64,000 bases of DNA from Mycolicibacter longobardus (GTDB lineage: Bacteria; Actinomycetota; Actinomycetes; Mycobacteriales; Mycobacteriaceae). The stretch spans positions 47,036-111,035 of the forward strand of contig NZ_LQPG01000040.1 of the NCBI RefSeq assembly GCF_002102265.1, read 5' to 3'. Made by a program: the position numbers and the translations under genes. Numbering within the stretch: the stretch's first letter is position 1; every line of letters begins with the position of its first letter. The notes under the pieces were generated by a model. That model was not told where the DNA came from. It saw only the letters and a list, made by a program, of their open reading frames with translations, and made no database searches. Positions 10,520 through 19,603 of the stretch are shown piece after piece.

Positions 10520-11926
10520 TCAGTCCTCGCGGCGGCGGCGCCGGCGGCCTTCGCCTGCGCCGGGCTGCAGCCGCGCCAGCAGGTCGGCCACCGACTGGCC
10601 TCCGGTGCTCGGGGCCTCGGTTCCCGGCTCAGCGCCGGTGGAATGCCGAGCCGTCGGCGCACTCGCGTGGGCCGGGGCCGGGGACTCGGATACCGATGGC
10701 TCCGACACCGGCGGCTCGGGCACCGAGTCCGCCGGCCGGGAGTGGCTGCCGGCCGACTCCGCCGCGTGCCGGGAGCGCGCCCGCCGGCGTCCCTCCCCTT
10801 CGGGGCGCGTGGGTTCGGTGCCGTTGACCGAACCGTCGGCGGCCTCGGTGGGACCCGCATGGCGGCCGTGCCGGGCGGGTGTCTCGTCACTGCGCCGATG
10901 CGCGCTGTGCCGGCCGGAGTCGGCCGAGGCCTCCGCAGACCAGTTGCTGCCCGGTGTGCCGGGCGGTAGCCATTCCCCCTCGGCGCCGACGGGCTTCCAG
11001 GCCGGGGTCGACGCAGCCGGGGTAGACGCGGCCGGCGCCGATGCAGCCGGGGCCGCGGGCCGGGGTTGCTGGGGCACCGGTGGCGGCGGTTCGGGTTCAC
11101 GGCGGGGTTCCGGTGCGATGAAGGGCTGCGGCGGTTGCGACCAGCGGCCCCCAGCGGGCTGCGCCGGATGCGCCTGCGGTGGCTGCGGGGTCTCGTCGGG
11201 GCTTCGGCGGGGCGGTTCTTCGGCGGCCCGTCGATGCCGGCGGCCCTCCGGCTGCGGCGTCTGGGGCATCTGGGGCATCTGGGGAGTTGGAATCCCGCCG
11301 GTGGGAATCCGCACCTCCGGCACGTCGATGATCGGGTTCTCGGCGGTCTGGGTGACCGGATCCTCCGGGAAGAGCGGGGTAGCGGCAGGTGCGACCCGAC
11401 TCGTGACGGATTCCGTACCCGTGCGGGCCCAGTCGCTGTAGGCGCGAACAGTCGTGCGCGCAGAGGAGTCAGTCTCCAGCGCCGGCCGATGACTCAGGTC
11501 GGCGTCGAACAGGATCTCCAGGTTGGTCCGCAACGCCGACAACTCGGCCCGCAGCGCCGCGACCTCGTCGGCGGCCTGCGCCCGCAGTTCCGAGGCCAAC
11601 TCGCGGCGCAACTGGGACTCCACGGTCAGCTCGTATTCGCGCCGCGCCGAGATCTCCCGGTCCAGTTGCAGGTCGTAGACCAGTTTCAGGTCACGGGCCC
11701 GAGCCTGGTCCACGTCGCTCTGCCGCCGATAGATCACCGACACGAAGGCTGCCGCGACCGCGGCCCACAGCGCCACGATGACCGCGAGCTTGAGCAACTC
11801 GACCCGACTGGTGAACACCAGTGCCGAACTCGACGCGATCGCAAGGATCAGCAACGTCGTCATCAACGTCCAGCCCGGCCTGCGACCGCCACGCCGACCC
11901 GGGGCGCGGGACAGGACCGAATTCAT
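10520..11926 (-). CDS. membrane protein with coiled coil and Pro-rich tail (Rv3604c-like)
   Basis: 468 residues. Two membrane helices (about 20-38 and 45-66) are followed by a long charged coiled coil (about 75-150, with LRRELASELRAQAADEVAAL) and a low-complexity Pro/Ala/Arg-rich region of some 300 residues, including QMPQMPQTPQ and ASAPAASTPAASTP. The extreme C-terminus is a small amphipathic segment, SVADLLARLQ, then a poly-Arg stretch RRRRRRED. The function is unknown; the architecture suggests an envelope scaffold. It lies between the pan and fol genes, as in M. tuberculosis. Confidence 0.85.
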   Translation of the reverse strand: MNSVLSRAPGRRGGRRPGWTLMTTLLILAIASSSALVFTSRVELLKLAVIVALWAAVAAAFVSVIYRRQSDVDQARARDLKLVYDLQLDREISARREYELTVESQLRRELASELRAQAADEVAALRAELSALRTNLEILFDADLSHRPALETDSSARTTVRAYSDWARTGTESVTSRVAPAATPLFPEDPVTQTAENPIIDVPEVRIPTGGIPTPQMPQMPQTPQPEGRRHRRAAEEPPRRSPDETPQPPQAHPAQPAGGRWSQPPQPFIAPEPRREPEPPPPVPQQPRPAAPAASAPAASTPAASTPAWKPVGAEGEWLPPGTPGSNWSAEASADSGRHSAHRRSDETPARHGRHAGPTEAADGSVNGTEPTRPEGEGRRRARSRHAAESAGSHSRPADSVPEPPVSEPSVSESPAPAHASAPTARHSTGAEPGTEAPSTGGQSVADLLARLQPGAGEGRRRRRRED

Positions 11927-12064
11927 CTGCGCCGCTCCACCTCGTCGCCCTGTCCCCCTCGCCGCTGTGCAGCGAGAGGTGCCCCCACCGCATCTTTGCT
12001 GGCGCGCATTGCCCGACTGTACCTGTACGAGGTCATTCCGCGTGTCGCCCTGCTTCGGCGATTC

Positions 12065-12550
12065 TTACCCGGGTTGATTTCCGGTGAGCTGTCCGGTTTG
12101 GCCGGGATCCTGCGGGGACTTGCAGCAGTTCTGCAGCCACAGCGCGGCGACGAGCAAAGCCAGCGCACTGACCGCGGCCACCACAGCGCCGCCGGTGTCC
12201 TCGGCGGCCACCTGCAGCGTGGACCGGTGCTGCAGCAGGTAGCCGAGCACGCCCAGCCAGAAGCCCAGCACCAGCGCACCCATCCAGGCCGAGGCCTTGG
12301 CGACCACCACGGTGCGGGCCACCGCGATCGGGTGCAGCCGGCCGGGGCCGGGACCGATATGGCCCTCGTCGATCTTCGCGCCCACGTAGCGGCCCCAGGC
12401 CGCCTCGGCGATGGCGACCGCCAGCAGCGATATCCCGGTCCACACGGTGATCGGCGGGAACCATCGATACAGCAGCTGGACCGCCAGGAAGCTGATGACG
12501 GCGACCACCGCGGCGGCGGCGGCCACGTTGCGTTTGCGGGTCGGGCCCAT
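12065..12550 (-). CDS. DUF3180 integral membrane protein (Rv3605c-like)
   Basis: 161 residues with four predicted membrane helices: about 8-30, 33-50, 76-100 and 108-130. The ATG start overlaps the folK TGA by one base (TGATG), so I reject the longer frame that opens inside folK. DUF3180 genes follow folK in many actinobacteria; no biochemical role is known. The conserved N-terminal pattern is GPTRKRN then a long hydrophobic run. The C-terminus is polar. Confidence 0.87.
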   Translation of the reverse strand: MGPTRKRNVAAAAAVVAVISFLAVQLLYRWFPPITVWTGISLLAVAIAEAAWGRYVGAKIDEGHIGPGPGRLHPIAVARTVVVAKASAWMGALVLGFWLGVLGYLLQHRSTLQVAAEDTGGAVVAAVSALALLVAALWLQNCCKSPQDPGQTGQLTGNQPG

Positions 12551-13068
12551 CAGAGCTGCAGCACCAGGTCGGTCAACCGCACCCCGGCGCGGTCGGCAGG
12601 TGCCAGCTCGTCCAGCAGATCCGCCACCGCGCACCGTCGGCCGGCCACCGTCAGTCGCGCATCCGGCTCCACCGCCAGCCAGGGAACCATGACGAACGCG
12701 CGCAGATGTGCCCGTGGATGCGGCAGGGTCAGCTCAGGATCGTCGGACAGCACCTCGGTCGCCCCGGGCTCGCGGCAGCTGATCACGTCGACATCCAGGG
12801 TCCGCGGCCCCCAGCGTTCGGCGCGCACCCGCCCGGCCGCCTGCTCGAGTTGCTGGGCCCGGCGCAGCCAGCGGGGTCCGTCGGCGGCCGGGTCCTCGAC
12901 GATCAGCACCGCGTTGAGGAAGGGCGCCTGCTCGACCCCGCCCCACGCCTCGGTCTCATACACCCCGGACACCTCGCGCACCGCCGAGCCCAGGCCGTCG
13001 ACCGTCGACTGCAACAAGGCGAGCCGGTCCCCCAGGTTGGAGCCCACCGAGAGCACCGCGCGACTCAC
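12550..13068 (-). CDS. folK: 6-hydroxymethyl-7,8-dihydropterin pyrophosphokinase FolK
   Basis: FolK transfers pyrophosphate from ATP to the hydroxymethyl pterin, the step before FolP. The 172 residues begin MSRAVLSVGSNLGDR, the hallmark pterin-binding start, and contain the ERWGPRTLDVDVI-type signature with the metal-binding Asp pair and LPHPRAHLRAFV. The GTG start overlaps the folB TGA by 4 nt. Catalytic residues look intact. Confidence 0.96.
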   Translation of the reverse strand: MSRAVLSVGSNLGDRLALLQSTVDGLGSAVREVSGVYETEAWGGVEQAPFLNAVLIVEDPAADGPRWLRRAQQLEQAAGRVRAERWGPRTLDVDVISCREPGATEVLSDDPELTLPHPRAHLRAFVMVPWLAVEPDARLTVAGRRCAVADLLDELAPADRAGVRLTDLVLQL

Positions 13069-13454
13069 GCCGGGACCACCTTGCCGCGCCGGTCGGTCCG
13101 TGCGCGCCGTGCCACCACCGCGACGTCGGCGAAGGTCAGCGGGATCGGGGCGTTCGGCTTGTGCAGCGTCACCTCCACGGCCTGCACCCGCGGATCGCCC
13201 ATCACGTCCTCGGCGATCTCGGCGGCGACGGTTTCGATGAGATCGCGTGCCGGACCGCTGACGATGGCCGCGGCCCGCTGCGCCAGCAGCCCGTAGTCGT
13301 AGGTATCGGTCAAGGAGTCGCTGGCCGCCGCCCGGGATAGGTCCATCCAGACCGTGATGTCGACGACAAAGTCCTGACCGTCCGCCCGCTCATGGGCGAA
13401 CACGCCGTGGTTGCCGCGAACCTTCAAGCCGCGCAACTCGATTCGATCAGTCAT
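13065..13454 (-). CDS. folB: dihydroneopterin aldolase FolB
   Basis: FolB makes 6-hydroxymethyl-dihydropterin from dihydroneopterin. The 129-residue protein starts MTDRIELRGLKVRGNHGVF, and the GNHGVF(A)HE segment carries the pterin-binding Glu; the catalytic Lys is in TLHKPNAPI. The frame is open 261 nt further upstream but that part lies inside folP and is not homologous. The start overlaps the folP stop by 8 nt. Confidence 0.96.
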   Translation of the reverse strand: MTDRIELRGLKVRGNHGVFAHERADGQDFVVDITVWMDLSRAAASDSLTDTYDYGLLAQRAAAIVSGPARDLIETVAAEIAEDVMGDPRVQAVEVTLHKPNAPIPLTFADVAVVARRARTDRRGKVVPA

Positions 13455-14295
13455 CGCTCGCGCCTCCTTGCTCCCCGGCTGCAGTCCAGGCCTCGGCGAC
13501 CCGCAGCGCGTCGACCGAAGCGCGCGCGTCATGCACCCGCACTCCCCAGGCCCCGTGCATTCCGGCCAGCGCCGAGACCACCGCGGTGGCCGTTTCCCGC
13601 TCGTCGGGCGGCCTCGGCGCGCCGTCGGCCCCGGACAGCAGCGTACCCAGAAACCGCTTGCGAGACGCCCCGACCAGAACCGGTATTCCGACTTCGACCA
13701 GTTGCGGCAGTGCATGCAGCAGAGCCCAATTGTGTTGCGCCGTTTTGGCGAAGCCCAGGCCCGGGTCGATGATCAGCTTCTCCGGGTCCACACCGGCGGC
13801 CATGGCGGCGTCGACGGCGGCGAGCAGGTCCTCGCGTACCTCGGCGACGACATCTCGGTAGCACGGCACCCGATGCGGGTATTGCGGGTCGACCGGCCGC
13901 CAGTGCATCAGGACCCACCGGGCGCCAGAGGATGCCAGCAGCGGCGCCATGGCCGGGTCTGCCTGACCCCCGGACACGTCGTTGACGATTCCGGCACCGC
14001 AGTCCAGCGCGGCGCCGGCGACGGCGGCATTCATTGTGTCGATGCTGACGGTGATTCCCTGTTCGACAAGCTGTTTCACCACCGGGATAACCCGCTGCGC
14101 CTCTGCCCGCGGATCGGCGCGCACCGCTCCGGGCCGGGTCGATTCACCCCCGACGTCGATGATCGCCGCGCCCTGGCCCACCAGCGCCAGTCCGTGCTCG
14201 ACGGCACGATCGGTGCTCAGATAGCGCCCGCCGTCGGAGAAGGAGTCGGCGGTGACGTTGACCACCCCGACTACCTGCACGCGTGTCGGGCTCAC
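13447..14295 (-). CDS. folP1: dihydropteroate synthase FolP1
   Basis: The sulfonamide target, which condenses p-aminobenzoate with the pterin pyrophosphate. The start is GTG (VSPTRVQVVGVVNVT), overlapping the folE TGA by 4 nt, and yields 282 residues. Conserved loops are present: NVTADSFSDGG, DVGGESTRPGA, IDTMNA, NDVSGG, the LIIDPGLGF loop, GASRKRF and RVHDARASVDAL. Nothing in these loops suggests loss of function. Confidence 0.97.
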   Translation of the reverse strand: MSPTRVQVVGVVNVTADSFSDGGRYLSTDRAVEHGLALVGQGAAIIDVGGESTRPGAVRADPRAEAQRVIPVVKQLVEQGITVSIDTMNAAVAGAALDCGAGIVNDVSGGQADPAMAPLLASSGARWVLMHWRPVDPQYPHRVPCYRDVVAEVREDLLAAVDAAMAAGVDPEKLIIDPGLGFAKTAQHNWALLHALPQLVEVGIPVLVGASRKRFLGTLLSGADGAPRPPDERETATAVVSALAGMHGAWGVRVHDARASVDALRVAEAWTAAGEQGGASDD

Positions 14296-14894
14296 TTGCG
14301 CAGGATGAGTTCCAGGGCCTCGGCGCGCGACGCGCTGTCGGTTTTGAACTGGCCGCGCACCGCCGACGTCGTGGTGACCGCGCCGGGCTTGCGCACTCCC
14401 CGCATGGCCATGCACAGATGCTCGGCCTCGACCACCACGATGACCCCGCGCGGGTTGAGTTTGCGCATCAGGGCGTCGGCGACCTGCCCGGTCAACCGCT
14501 CCTGCACCTGGGGTCGCTTGGCGTACAGATCGACCACCCGCGCCAGCTTGGACAGGCCGGTGATCCGGCCGTCGTAGCCGGGGATGTAACCGACGTGCGC
14601 GACACCGTGGAAGGACACCAGATGGTGCTCGCACGTCGAGTACAGCGGGATCTCCTTGACGATCACCAGCTCTTCGTGTTCCTCGTCGAAGGTGGTCTCC
14701 AGCACCGTGTCCGGGTCGGTGTAGAGCCCCGCGAACATCTCCTTGTACGCCCGGGCCACCCGCGCCGGGGTGTCGAGCAGACCCGCCCGGTCCGGATCTT
14801 CGCCCACCGCGAACAGCAGTTCGCGCACGGCCGCCTCGGCGCGCGCCTGATCGAAGACTGCCGGCGTCATCACCGACCCCACTTTCTCAGTCAC
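14292..14894 (-). CDS. folE: GTP cyclohydrolase I FolE
   Basis: FolE converts GTP to dihydroneopterin triphosphate, the entry step of folate synthesis. Zinc ligands are visible in YSTCEHH (Cys, His) and EHLCMAMRG (second Cys), with GLSKLARVVDLYAKRPQVQERLT intact. The start is uncertain: a GTG overlapping the ftsH stop gives 200 residues, close to the 202 of M. tuberculosis; an ATG 8 codons inside gives 192. The open frame runs far upstream inside ftsH but is not FolE-like there. Overlap with ftsH ties the folate genes to the protease transcript. Confidence 0.95.
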   Translation of the reverse strand: MTEKVGSVMTPAVFDQARAEAAVRELLFAVGEDPDRAGLLDTPARVARAYKEMFAGLYTDPDTVLETTFDEEHEELVIVKEIPLYSTCEHHLVSFHGVAHVGYIPGYDGRITGLSKLARVVDLYAKRPQVQERLTGQVADALMRKLNPRGVIVVVEAEHLCMAMRGVRKPGAVTTTSAVRGQFKTDSASRAEALELILRK

Positions 14895-17274
14895 CGGACG
14901 GCGGCTCGGATCGGTTGTTCTCGGCTCCGCGGTTCTCCGCTCGGCGGCGGCCTTCGGCCTCACCGGACGGCGCCGGCGGGGGCGGGGGCGGGCTCGCACC
15001 GGGGTACGGCTGATACGGGGGGCGGTGCTGGGCAGGCGGATAGCCCTGCTGCTGCCAGTGCTGGGGTGGATACCAGTAGCCGGCCTGCTGCGGCTGCTGT
15101 TGCGGATGCTGCGGCGGCCAGCCGGGCGCGTGCCAGCCGGCCGGCGCACCGTAGTCGGGTTGGGTTCCCGGTGCCGCAGCGTCTCCGCCGCCGGGCGCGC
15201 CGTTGCTGCCGTTGGGGGTGTGACCGGCCTCGCCCGCCCTGGCCGCCGCCTCCTGGGACGCCTGCGCGATGGCGGCCTTGAACGCCGGCTCCGGCGTCGG
15301 CTGCGGCCACGGCTCGCCACGCTCGATGGCCAGCTCGCCGGGCGTCTTGATCGGCGGTTTGTCGGACGGGACCCGACCGCCGAAGTCGTCGAACGTCGTC
15401 AACCGGGGCCGCTTGGCCACGTCGCCGAAGATCTTCTCCAGGTCAGCGCGGTGCAGCGTCTCCTTCTCCAGCAGTTCCCCGGCCAGAACGTCCAGGACGT
15501 CGCGGTACTCGGTGAGAATCTCCCAGGCCTCGGTGTGCGCGGCCTCGATGAGCTTGCGCACCTCGTCGTCGATGTCGCGGGCCACTTCGTGGGAGTAGTC
15601 AGACGCCGTGCCCATGGTGCGGCCCAAGAACGGATCGCCGTGGTCGGTGCCGTAGCGGACCGCGCCGAGCTTGGCGCTCATGCCGTATTCGGTGACCATG
15701 GCGCGGGCGACCTTGGTGGCCTTCTCGATGTCGGAGACCGCGCCGGTGGTGGGCTCGCGGAACACCAGTTCCTCGGCAGCCCGCCCACCCATGGCGAAGA
15801 CCAGCTGGGCGATCATCTCCGAGCGGGTGCGCAATCCCTTGTCCTCCTCGGGCACCGCCACCGCGTGCCCGCCGGTGCGGCCGCGAGCCAGAATCGTCAC
15901 CTTGTAGACCGGGTCGATGTCGGGCATCGCCCACGCCGCCAGGGTGTGTCCGCCCTCGTGGTAGGCGGTGATCTTCTTCTCGTGCTCGCTGATGATCCGG
16001 CTCTTACGGCGCGGACCGCCGATCACCCGGTCCACGGCTTCCTCCAGCGCGGCGCCGGTGATGACGGTGCCGTTCTCACGCGCGGTCAGCAGCGCCGCCT
16101 CGTTGATCACGTTGGCCAGGTCGGCGCCGGACATGCCGACGGTGCGCTTGGCCAGCCCGTCGAGATCGGCGTCGGGTGCGATCGGCTTGCCCTTGGAGTG
16201 CACCCTCAGCACCGCGCGCCGACCCGCGATGTCGGGGTTGGTGACCGGGATCTGGCGGTCGAACCGGCCGGGCCGCAGCAGGGCCGGGTCGAGGATGTCG
16301 GGCCGGTTGGTGGCCGCGATCAGAATGACTCCGGCCCGCTCACCGAACCCGTCCATCTCCACCAGCAACTGGTTGAGGGTCTGCTCACGCTCGTCGTGTC
16401 CGCCGCCCATACCGGCGCCGCGCTGCCGGCCGACCGCGTCGATCTCGTCGACGAACACGATGCAGGGGCTGTTCTGTTTGGCCTGCTCGAACAGGTCCCG
16501 CACCCGGGAGGCGCCCACCCCGACGAACATCTCCACGAAGTCCGAGCCGGAGATGGTGAAGAAGGGCACGCCCGCCTCACCGGCGACCGCACGCGCCAGC
16601 AGGGTCTTGCCGGTACCCGGCGGGCCGTACAGCAGCACGCCTTTGGGGATCTTCGCGCCCAGCGCCTGGTACCTGGCAGGGTTCTGCAGGAAGTCCTTGA
16701 TCTCGTAGAGCTCCTCGACCGCCTCGTCGACGCCGGCGACGTCGGCGAAGGTGGTCTTGGGCATGTCCTTGCCCAGCTGTTTGGCCCGCGACTTGCCGAA
16801 CCCGAAGCCCATCCGGGCGCCGCCCTGCATCCGGGAGAACATCACGAACAGCCCGATCAGCAGCAGCATCGGCAGCATGTAGATCAGCAGCGAACCCAGC
16901 ACGCTGCCCTGGTTGACGACGGTGTTGATCTCGGCTTTCTTAGCCGTCAACGCGGTGTAGAGCGGTACCGCGTACCCGGTCGGGTACTTGGTGATCAGCT
17001 TGTCGACCTGCTCGGCCCGGTTGTCGGCCTTGCGTCCGGCCTTGTCGGTGACCTCGACGCTGGTGAGCGGGTTCTTCAGCACCAGCCGCAGCTGTTGCTC
17101 ACGGTCGTCGAGCTGGGCGCTCTTGACGTTGCCGCTGTGGATCTGGGCCACCGCGACCGAGGTGTCGACGGGTTTGTATCCGCGGGTGTCGTCGCTGAAA
17201 TAGAAGAACGACCAACCGAGCAACAACACCACCGCGATCGCGGTGACGGTGCGGATCACGTTTTTGCGATTCAT
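14887..17274 (-). CDS. ftsH: membrane AAA+ metalloprotease FtsH
   Basis: FtsH degrades misfolded membrane proteins and some regulators. The start MNRKNVIRTV gives 795 residues: TM1 (about 8-26), an extracytoplasmic domain, TM2 (124-146), an AAA+ module with Walker A GPPGTGKT at 217-224, Walker B IVFVDEID and SRH, and the zinc site HEGGH at 439-443. The last ~110 residues are a Gln/Pro/Tyr-rich low-complexity tail (QQQPQQ, PPPPPP) longer than in M. tuberculosis. A 65-residue upstream extension of the frame is rejected because it lacks the FtsH N-terminus. Confidence 0.97.
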   Translation of the reverse strand: MNRKNVIRTVTAIAVVLLLGWSFFYFSDDTRGYKPVDTSVAVAQIHSGNVKSAQLDDREQQLRLVLKNPLTSVEVTDKAGRKADNRAEQVDKLITKYPTGYAVPLYTALTAKKAEINTVVNQGSVLGSLLIYMLPMLLLIGLFVMFSRMQGGARMGFGFGKSRAKQLGKDMPKTTFADVAGVDEAVEELYEIKDFLQNPARYQALGAKIPKGVLLYGPPGTGKTLLARAVAGEAGVPFFTISGSDFVEMFVGVGASRVRDLFEQAKQNSPCIVFVDEIDAVGRQRGAGMGGGHDEREQTLNQLLVEMDGFGERAGVILIAATNRPDILDPALLRPGRFDRQIPVTNPDIAGRRAVLRVHSKGKPIAPDADLDGLAKRTVGMSGADLANVINEAALLTARENGTVITGAALEEAVDRVIGGPRRKSRIISEHEKKITAYHEGGHTLAAWAMPDIDPVYKVTILARGRTGGHAVAVPEEDKGLRTRSEMIAQLVFAMGGRAAEELVFREPTTGAVSDIEKATKVARAMVTEYGMSAKLGAVRYGTDHGDPFLGRTMGTASDYSHEVARDIDDEVRKLIEAAHTEAWEILTEYRDVLDVLAGELLEKETLHRADLEKIFGDVAKRPRLTTFDDFGGRVPSDKPPIKTPGELAIERGEPWPQPTPEPAFKAAIAQASQEAAARAGEAGHTPNGSNGAPGGGDAAAPGTQPDYGAPAGWHAPGWPPQHPQQQPQQAGYWYPPQHWQQQGYPPAQHRPPYQPYPGASPPPPPPAPSGEAEGRRRAENRGAENNRSEPPSGD

Positions 17275-17395
17275 CAGACATCGGCCGGGCGCGGCCAAAT
17301 CCTTCCAGTACATGCAGCTGGGCATGTTCAGGCTACCGCCCTCGCCCGACAGCGCGGGCAATCCCTTCTCCACCGGAGTCCGGTTGTGCTTTGGT

Positions 17396-18388
17396 GTGAC
17401 GGTGGCCCCCGCAATCCAACGAGCAACCCAGCGACTGGTCGAAACCAACGGCGTGACCCTGCGGGTCACCGAAGCGGGCGAGCCGGGCGCCCCGGTCGTG
17501 TTGCTGGCACACGGCTTCCCGGAGCTGGCCTTCTCCTGGCGACATCAGATACCGGCGCTGGCCGACGCCGGATTCCACGTGCTGGCACCCGATCAGCGCG
17601 GCTACGGCGGTTCGTCGCGACCCGATGAGATCGCGGCCTACGACATCGCGGCGCTCACCGGCGACCTGGTCGGTCTGCTCGACGATGTCGGCGCGCAGCG
17701 TGCGGTCTGGATCGGCCATGACTGGGGCGCCCCGGTGGCGTGGGGCGCCGCGCAGCTGCACCCCGACCGGGTGGTCGCTGTGGCGGGGCTCAGCGTGCCG
17801 CCGGTGCCCCGCCCGCAAGTCCCGCCCACAGCGGCGTTCCGCAATATATTCGGCGAGAACTTTTTCTACATGCTTTATTTCCAGCAACCCGGCGTCGCCG
17901 ATACGGAACTGAATTCCGACCCGGCCCGCACCATGCGGCGAATGATCGGTGGCCTGCGTCCTCCCGACGCCGAAACGATGGCACGAATGGCCGCCCCCGG
18001 CCCGATGGGTTTCATCGAGCGACTACCCGAACCCGCGGCACGTCCGGACTGGATCAGCGCCGACGAACTGGACCACTACATCGCCGAGTTCACCCGCACC
18101 GGCTTCACCGGCGGCCTGAACTGGTATCGCAACCTCGACCGCAACTGGGAGATCATGACCAACCCGCCCGCCGCCACCATCGACGTTCCAACACTGTTCA
18201 TCGCCGGAACCGCCGACCCGGTACTGACGTTCACCCGCCGCGACCGGTCCACCAGACTGGCGACCGGGCCCTACCGCGAGATACTCATCGACGGCGCCGG
18301 CCACTGGCTGCAGCAGGAGCGGCCCGACGAGGTCAACGCAGCGCTGCTGGAGTTCCTGGCGGGCCTGCCGGCCGGAGCGGCATCATGA
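17396..18388 (+). CDS. ephA: epoxide hydrolase EphA
   Basis: An alpha/beta hydrolase that opens epoxides to diols, likely in lipid metabolism or detoxification. 330 residues from a GTG (another GTG two codons in is possible). The oxyanion motif HGFPE at 39-43, the nucleophile Asp109 in GHDWG, the acid in GTADPVLTF and the His in GAGHWLQQE are all present, as are the lid tyrosines (YMLYF, NWYRN). It overlaps the next gene by 4 nt (ATGA). It is divergent from ftsH, as in M. tuberculosis Rv3617. Confidence 0.93.
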   Translation: MTVAPAIQRATQRLVETNGVTLRVTEAGEPGAPVVLLAHGFPELAFSWRHQIPALADAGFHVLAPDQRGYGGSSRPDEIAAYDIAALTGDLVGLLDDVGAQRAVWIGHDWGAPVAWGAAQLHPDRVVAVAGLSVPPVPRPQVPPTAAFRNIFGENFFYMLYFQQPGVADTELNSDPARTMRRMIGGLRPPDAETMARMAAPGPMGFIERLPEPAARPDWISADELDHYIAEFTRTGFTGGLNWYRNLDRNWEIMTNPPAATIDVPTLFIAGTADPVLTFTRRDRSTRLATGPYREILIDGAGHWLQQERPDEVNAALLEFLAGLPAGAAS

Positions 18389-19590
18389 CCGGCCGGCCAC
18401 TGCGCTTCGGGGTGTTCATCACCCCGTTTCACGCGCTGGGTCAATCACCCACGGTCGCCCTGGAATACGACCTGGAGCGGGTGGTCGCTCTGGACCGGCT
18501 GGGTTTCGACGAAGCCTGGTTCGGTGAGCATCATTCGGGCGGCTATGAACTGATCGCCTGCCCGGAGGTGTTCATCGCGGCAGCGGCCGAACGCACCAAA
18601 CACATCCGGCTGGGCACCGGCGTCGTCTCGCTGCCCTACCACCACCCGCTGATGGTGGCCGACCGCTGGGTGCTGCTGGATCACCTGACCCGCGGCCGGG
18701 TGATGTTCGGCGCCGGGCCGGGTGCACTGCCCACCGACGCCCACATGATGGGCATCGATCCCGTCGAGCAGCGCCGGATGATGCAGGAGTCGCTGGAGGC
18801 GATCCTGGCGTTGTTCCGGGCCGAACCCGGCGAACTGATCACCCGGCATTCGGACTGGTTCACCCTGCGCGACGCGGCGTTGCACATTCGTCCGTACACC
18901 TGGCCCTACCCGGAAGTCTCCTCGGCGGCCATGATCTCCCCGTCCGGTCCACGGCTGGCCGGTGCGCTGGGCACCTCGCTGCTGTCGCTGTCCATGTCGG
19001 TGCCGGGTGGCTTCGCCGCGCTGGAGAACACCTGGCAGTTGGTCTGCGATCAGGCCGCCAAGGCCGGCCGCGACGAACCGGACCGGGCCGACTGGCGGGT
19101 ACTGAGCATCATGCACATCGCCGACACCCGCGAGCAGGCGATAGCCGACTGCACCTACGGCCTGCAGGATTTCGCGAACTATTTCGGCGCGGCCGGGTTC
19201 GTCCCGCTGGCCAGCGAGGTCGAGGGCTCGCCGCAGACACCGACCGAGTTCGTCGAGGCCTACGCCGCGGCCGGAAGCTGCTGCATCGGCACCCCCGACG
19301 ACGCGATCGAACACATCACCGGCCTGCTGGAGCGCTCCGGCGGGTTCGGCACCCTGCTGTTCCTGGGACATGACTGGGCCTCCCCCGAAGCCACCTATCA
19401 CAGCTACGAACTGTTGGCCCGCAAGGTTATTCCGCACTTCAAGGGCCAGCTCGCCGCGCCCAGGGCATCACACGAATGGGCCAGGGGCATGCGCGACACG
19501 TTGTTCGGCCGGGTCGGCGAGGCGATCAAGAACGCCGTCGTCGAGCACGTCACCGAGTCGGGTGCCGATCAGGTTGGCGGGCCCCGCTGA
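18385..19590 (+). CDS. luciferase-like flavin monooxygenase (Rv3618-like)
   Basis: A 401-residue bacterial-luciferase-family TIM-barrel protein that would use FMNH2 or F420H2; the substrate is unknown. The N-terminus RFGVFITPFHALGQ, the EAWFGEHHSGGYE segment and the LGTGVVSLPYHHPLMVADR segment are typical. The ATG overlaps the ephA TGA by 4 nt, so the epoxide hydrolase and the monooxygenase are translationally coupled. The frame is open upstream across ephA but only this part is family-like. Confidence 0.88.
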   Translation: MTGRPLRFGVFITPFHALGQSPTVALEYDLERVVALDRLGFDEAWFGEHHSGGYELIACPEVFIAAAAERTKHIRLGTGVVSLPYHHPLMVADRWVLLDHLTRGRVMFGAGPGALPTDAHMMGIDPVEQRRMMQESLEAILALFRAEPGELITRHSDWFTLRDAALHIRPYTWPYPEVSSAAMISPSGPRLAGALGTSLLSLSMSVPGGFAALENTWQLVCDQAAKAGRDEPDRADWRVLSIMHIADTREQAIADCTYGLQDFANYFGAAGFVPLASEVEGSPQTPTEFVEAYAAAGSCCIGTPDDAIEHITGLLERSGGFGTLLFLGHDWASPEATYHSYELLARKVIPHFKGQLAAPRASHEWARGMRDTLFGRVGEAIKNAVVEHVTESGADQVGGPR

Positions 19591-19603
19591 TGGGGTACCA
19601 CTG

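Noticed and set aside
14292..15320. Apparent 342-residue FolE fusion
   Set aside because: The extra N-terminus is antiparallel low-complexity sequence within the ftsH tail; FolE homology starts near 14894.
15025..17628. 867-codon frame antisense to ftsH
   Set aside because: Fully covered by ftsH, which has all catalytic motifs.
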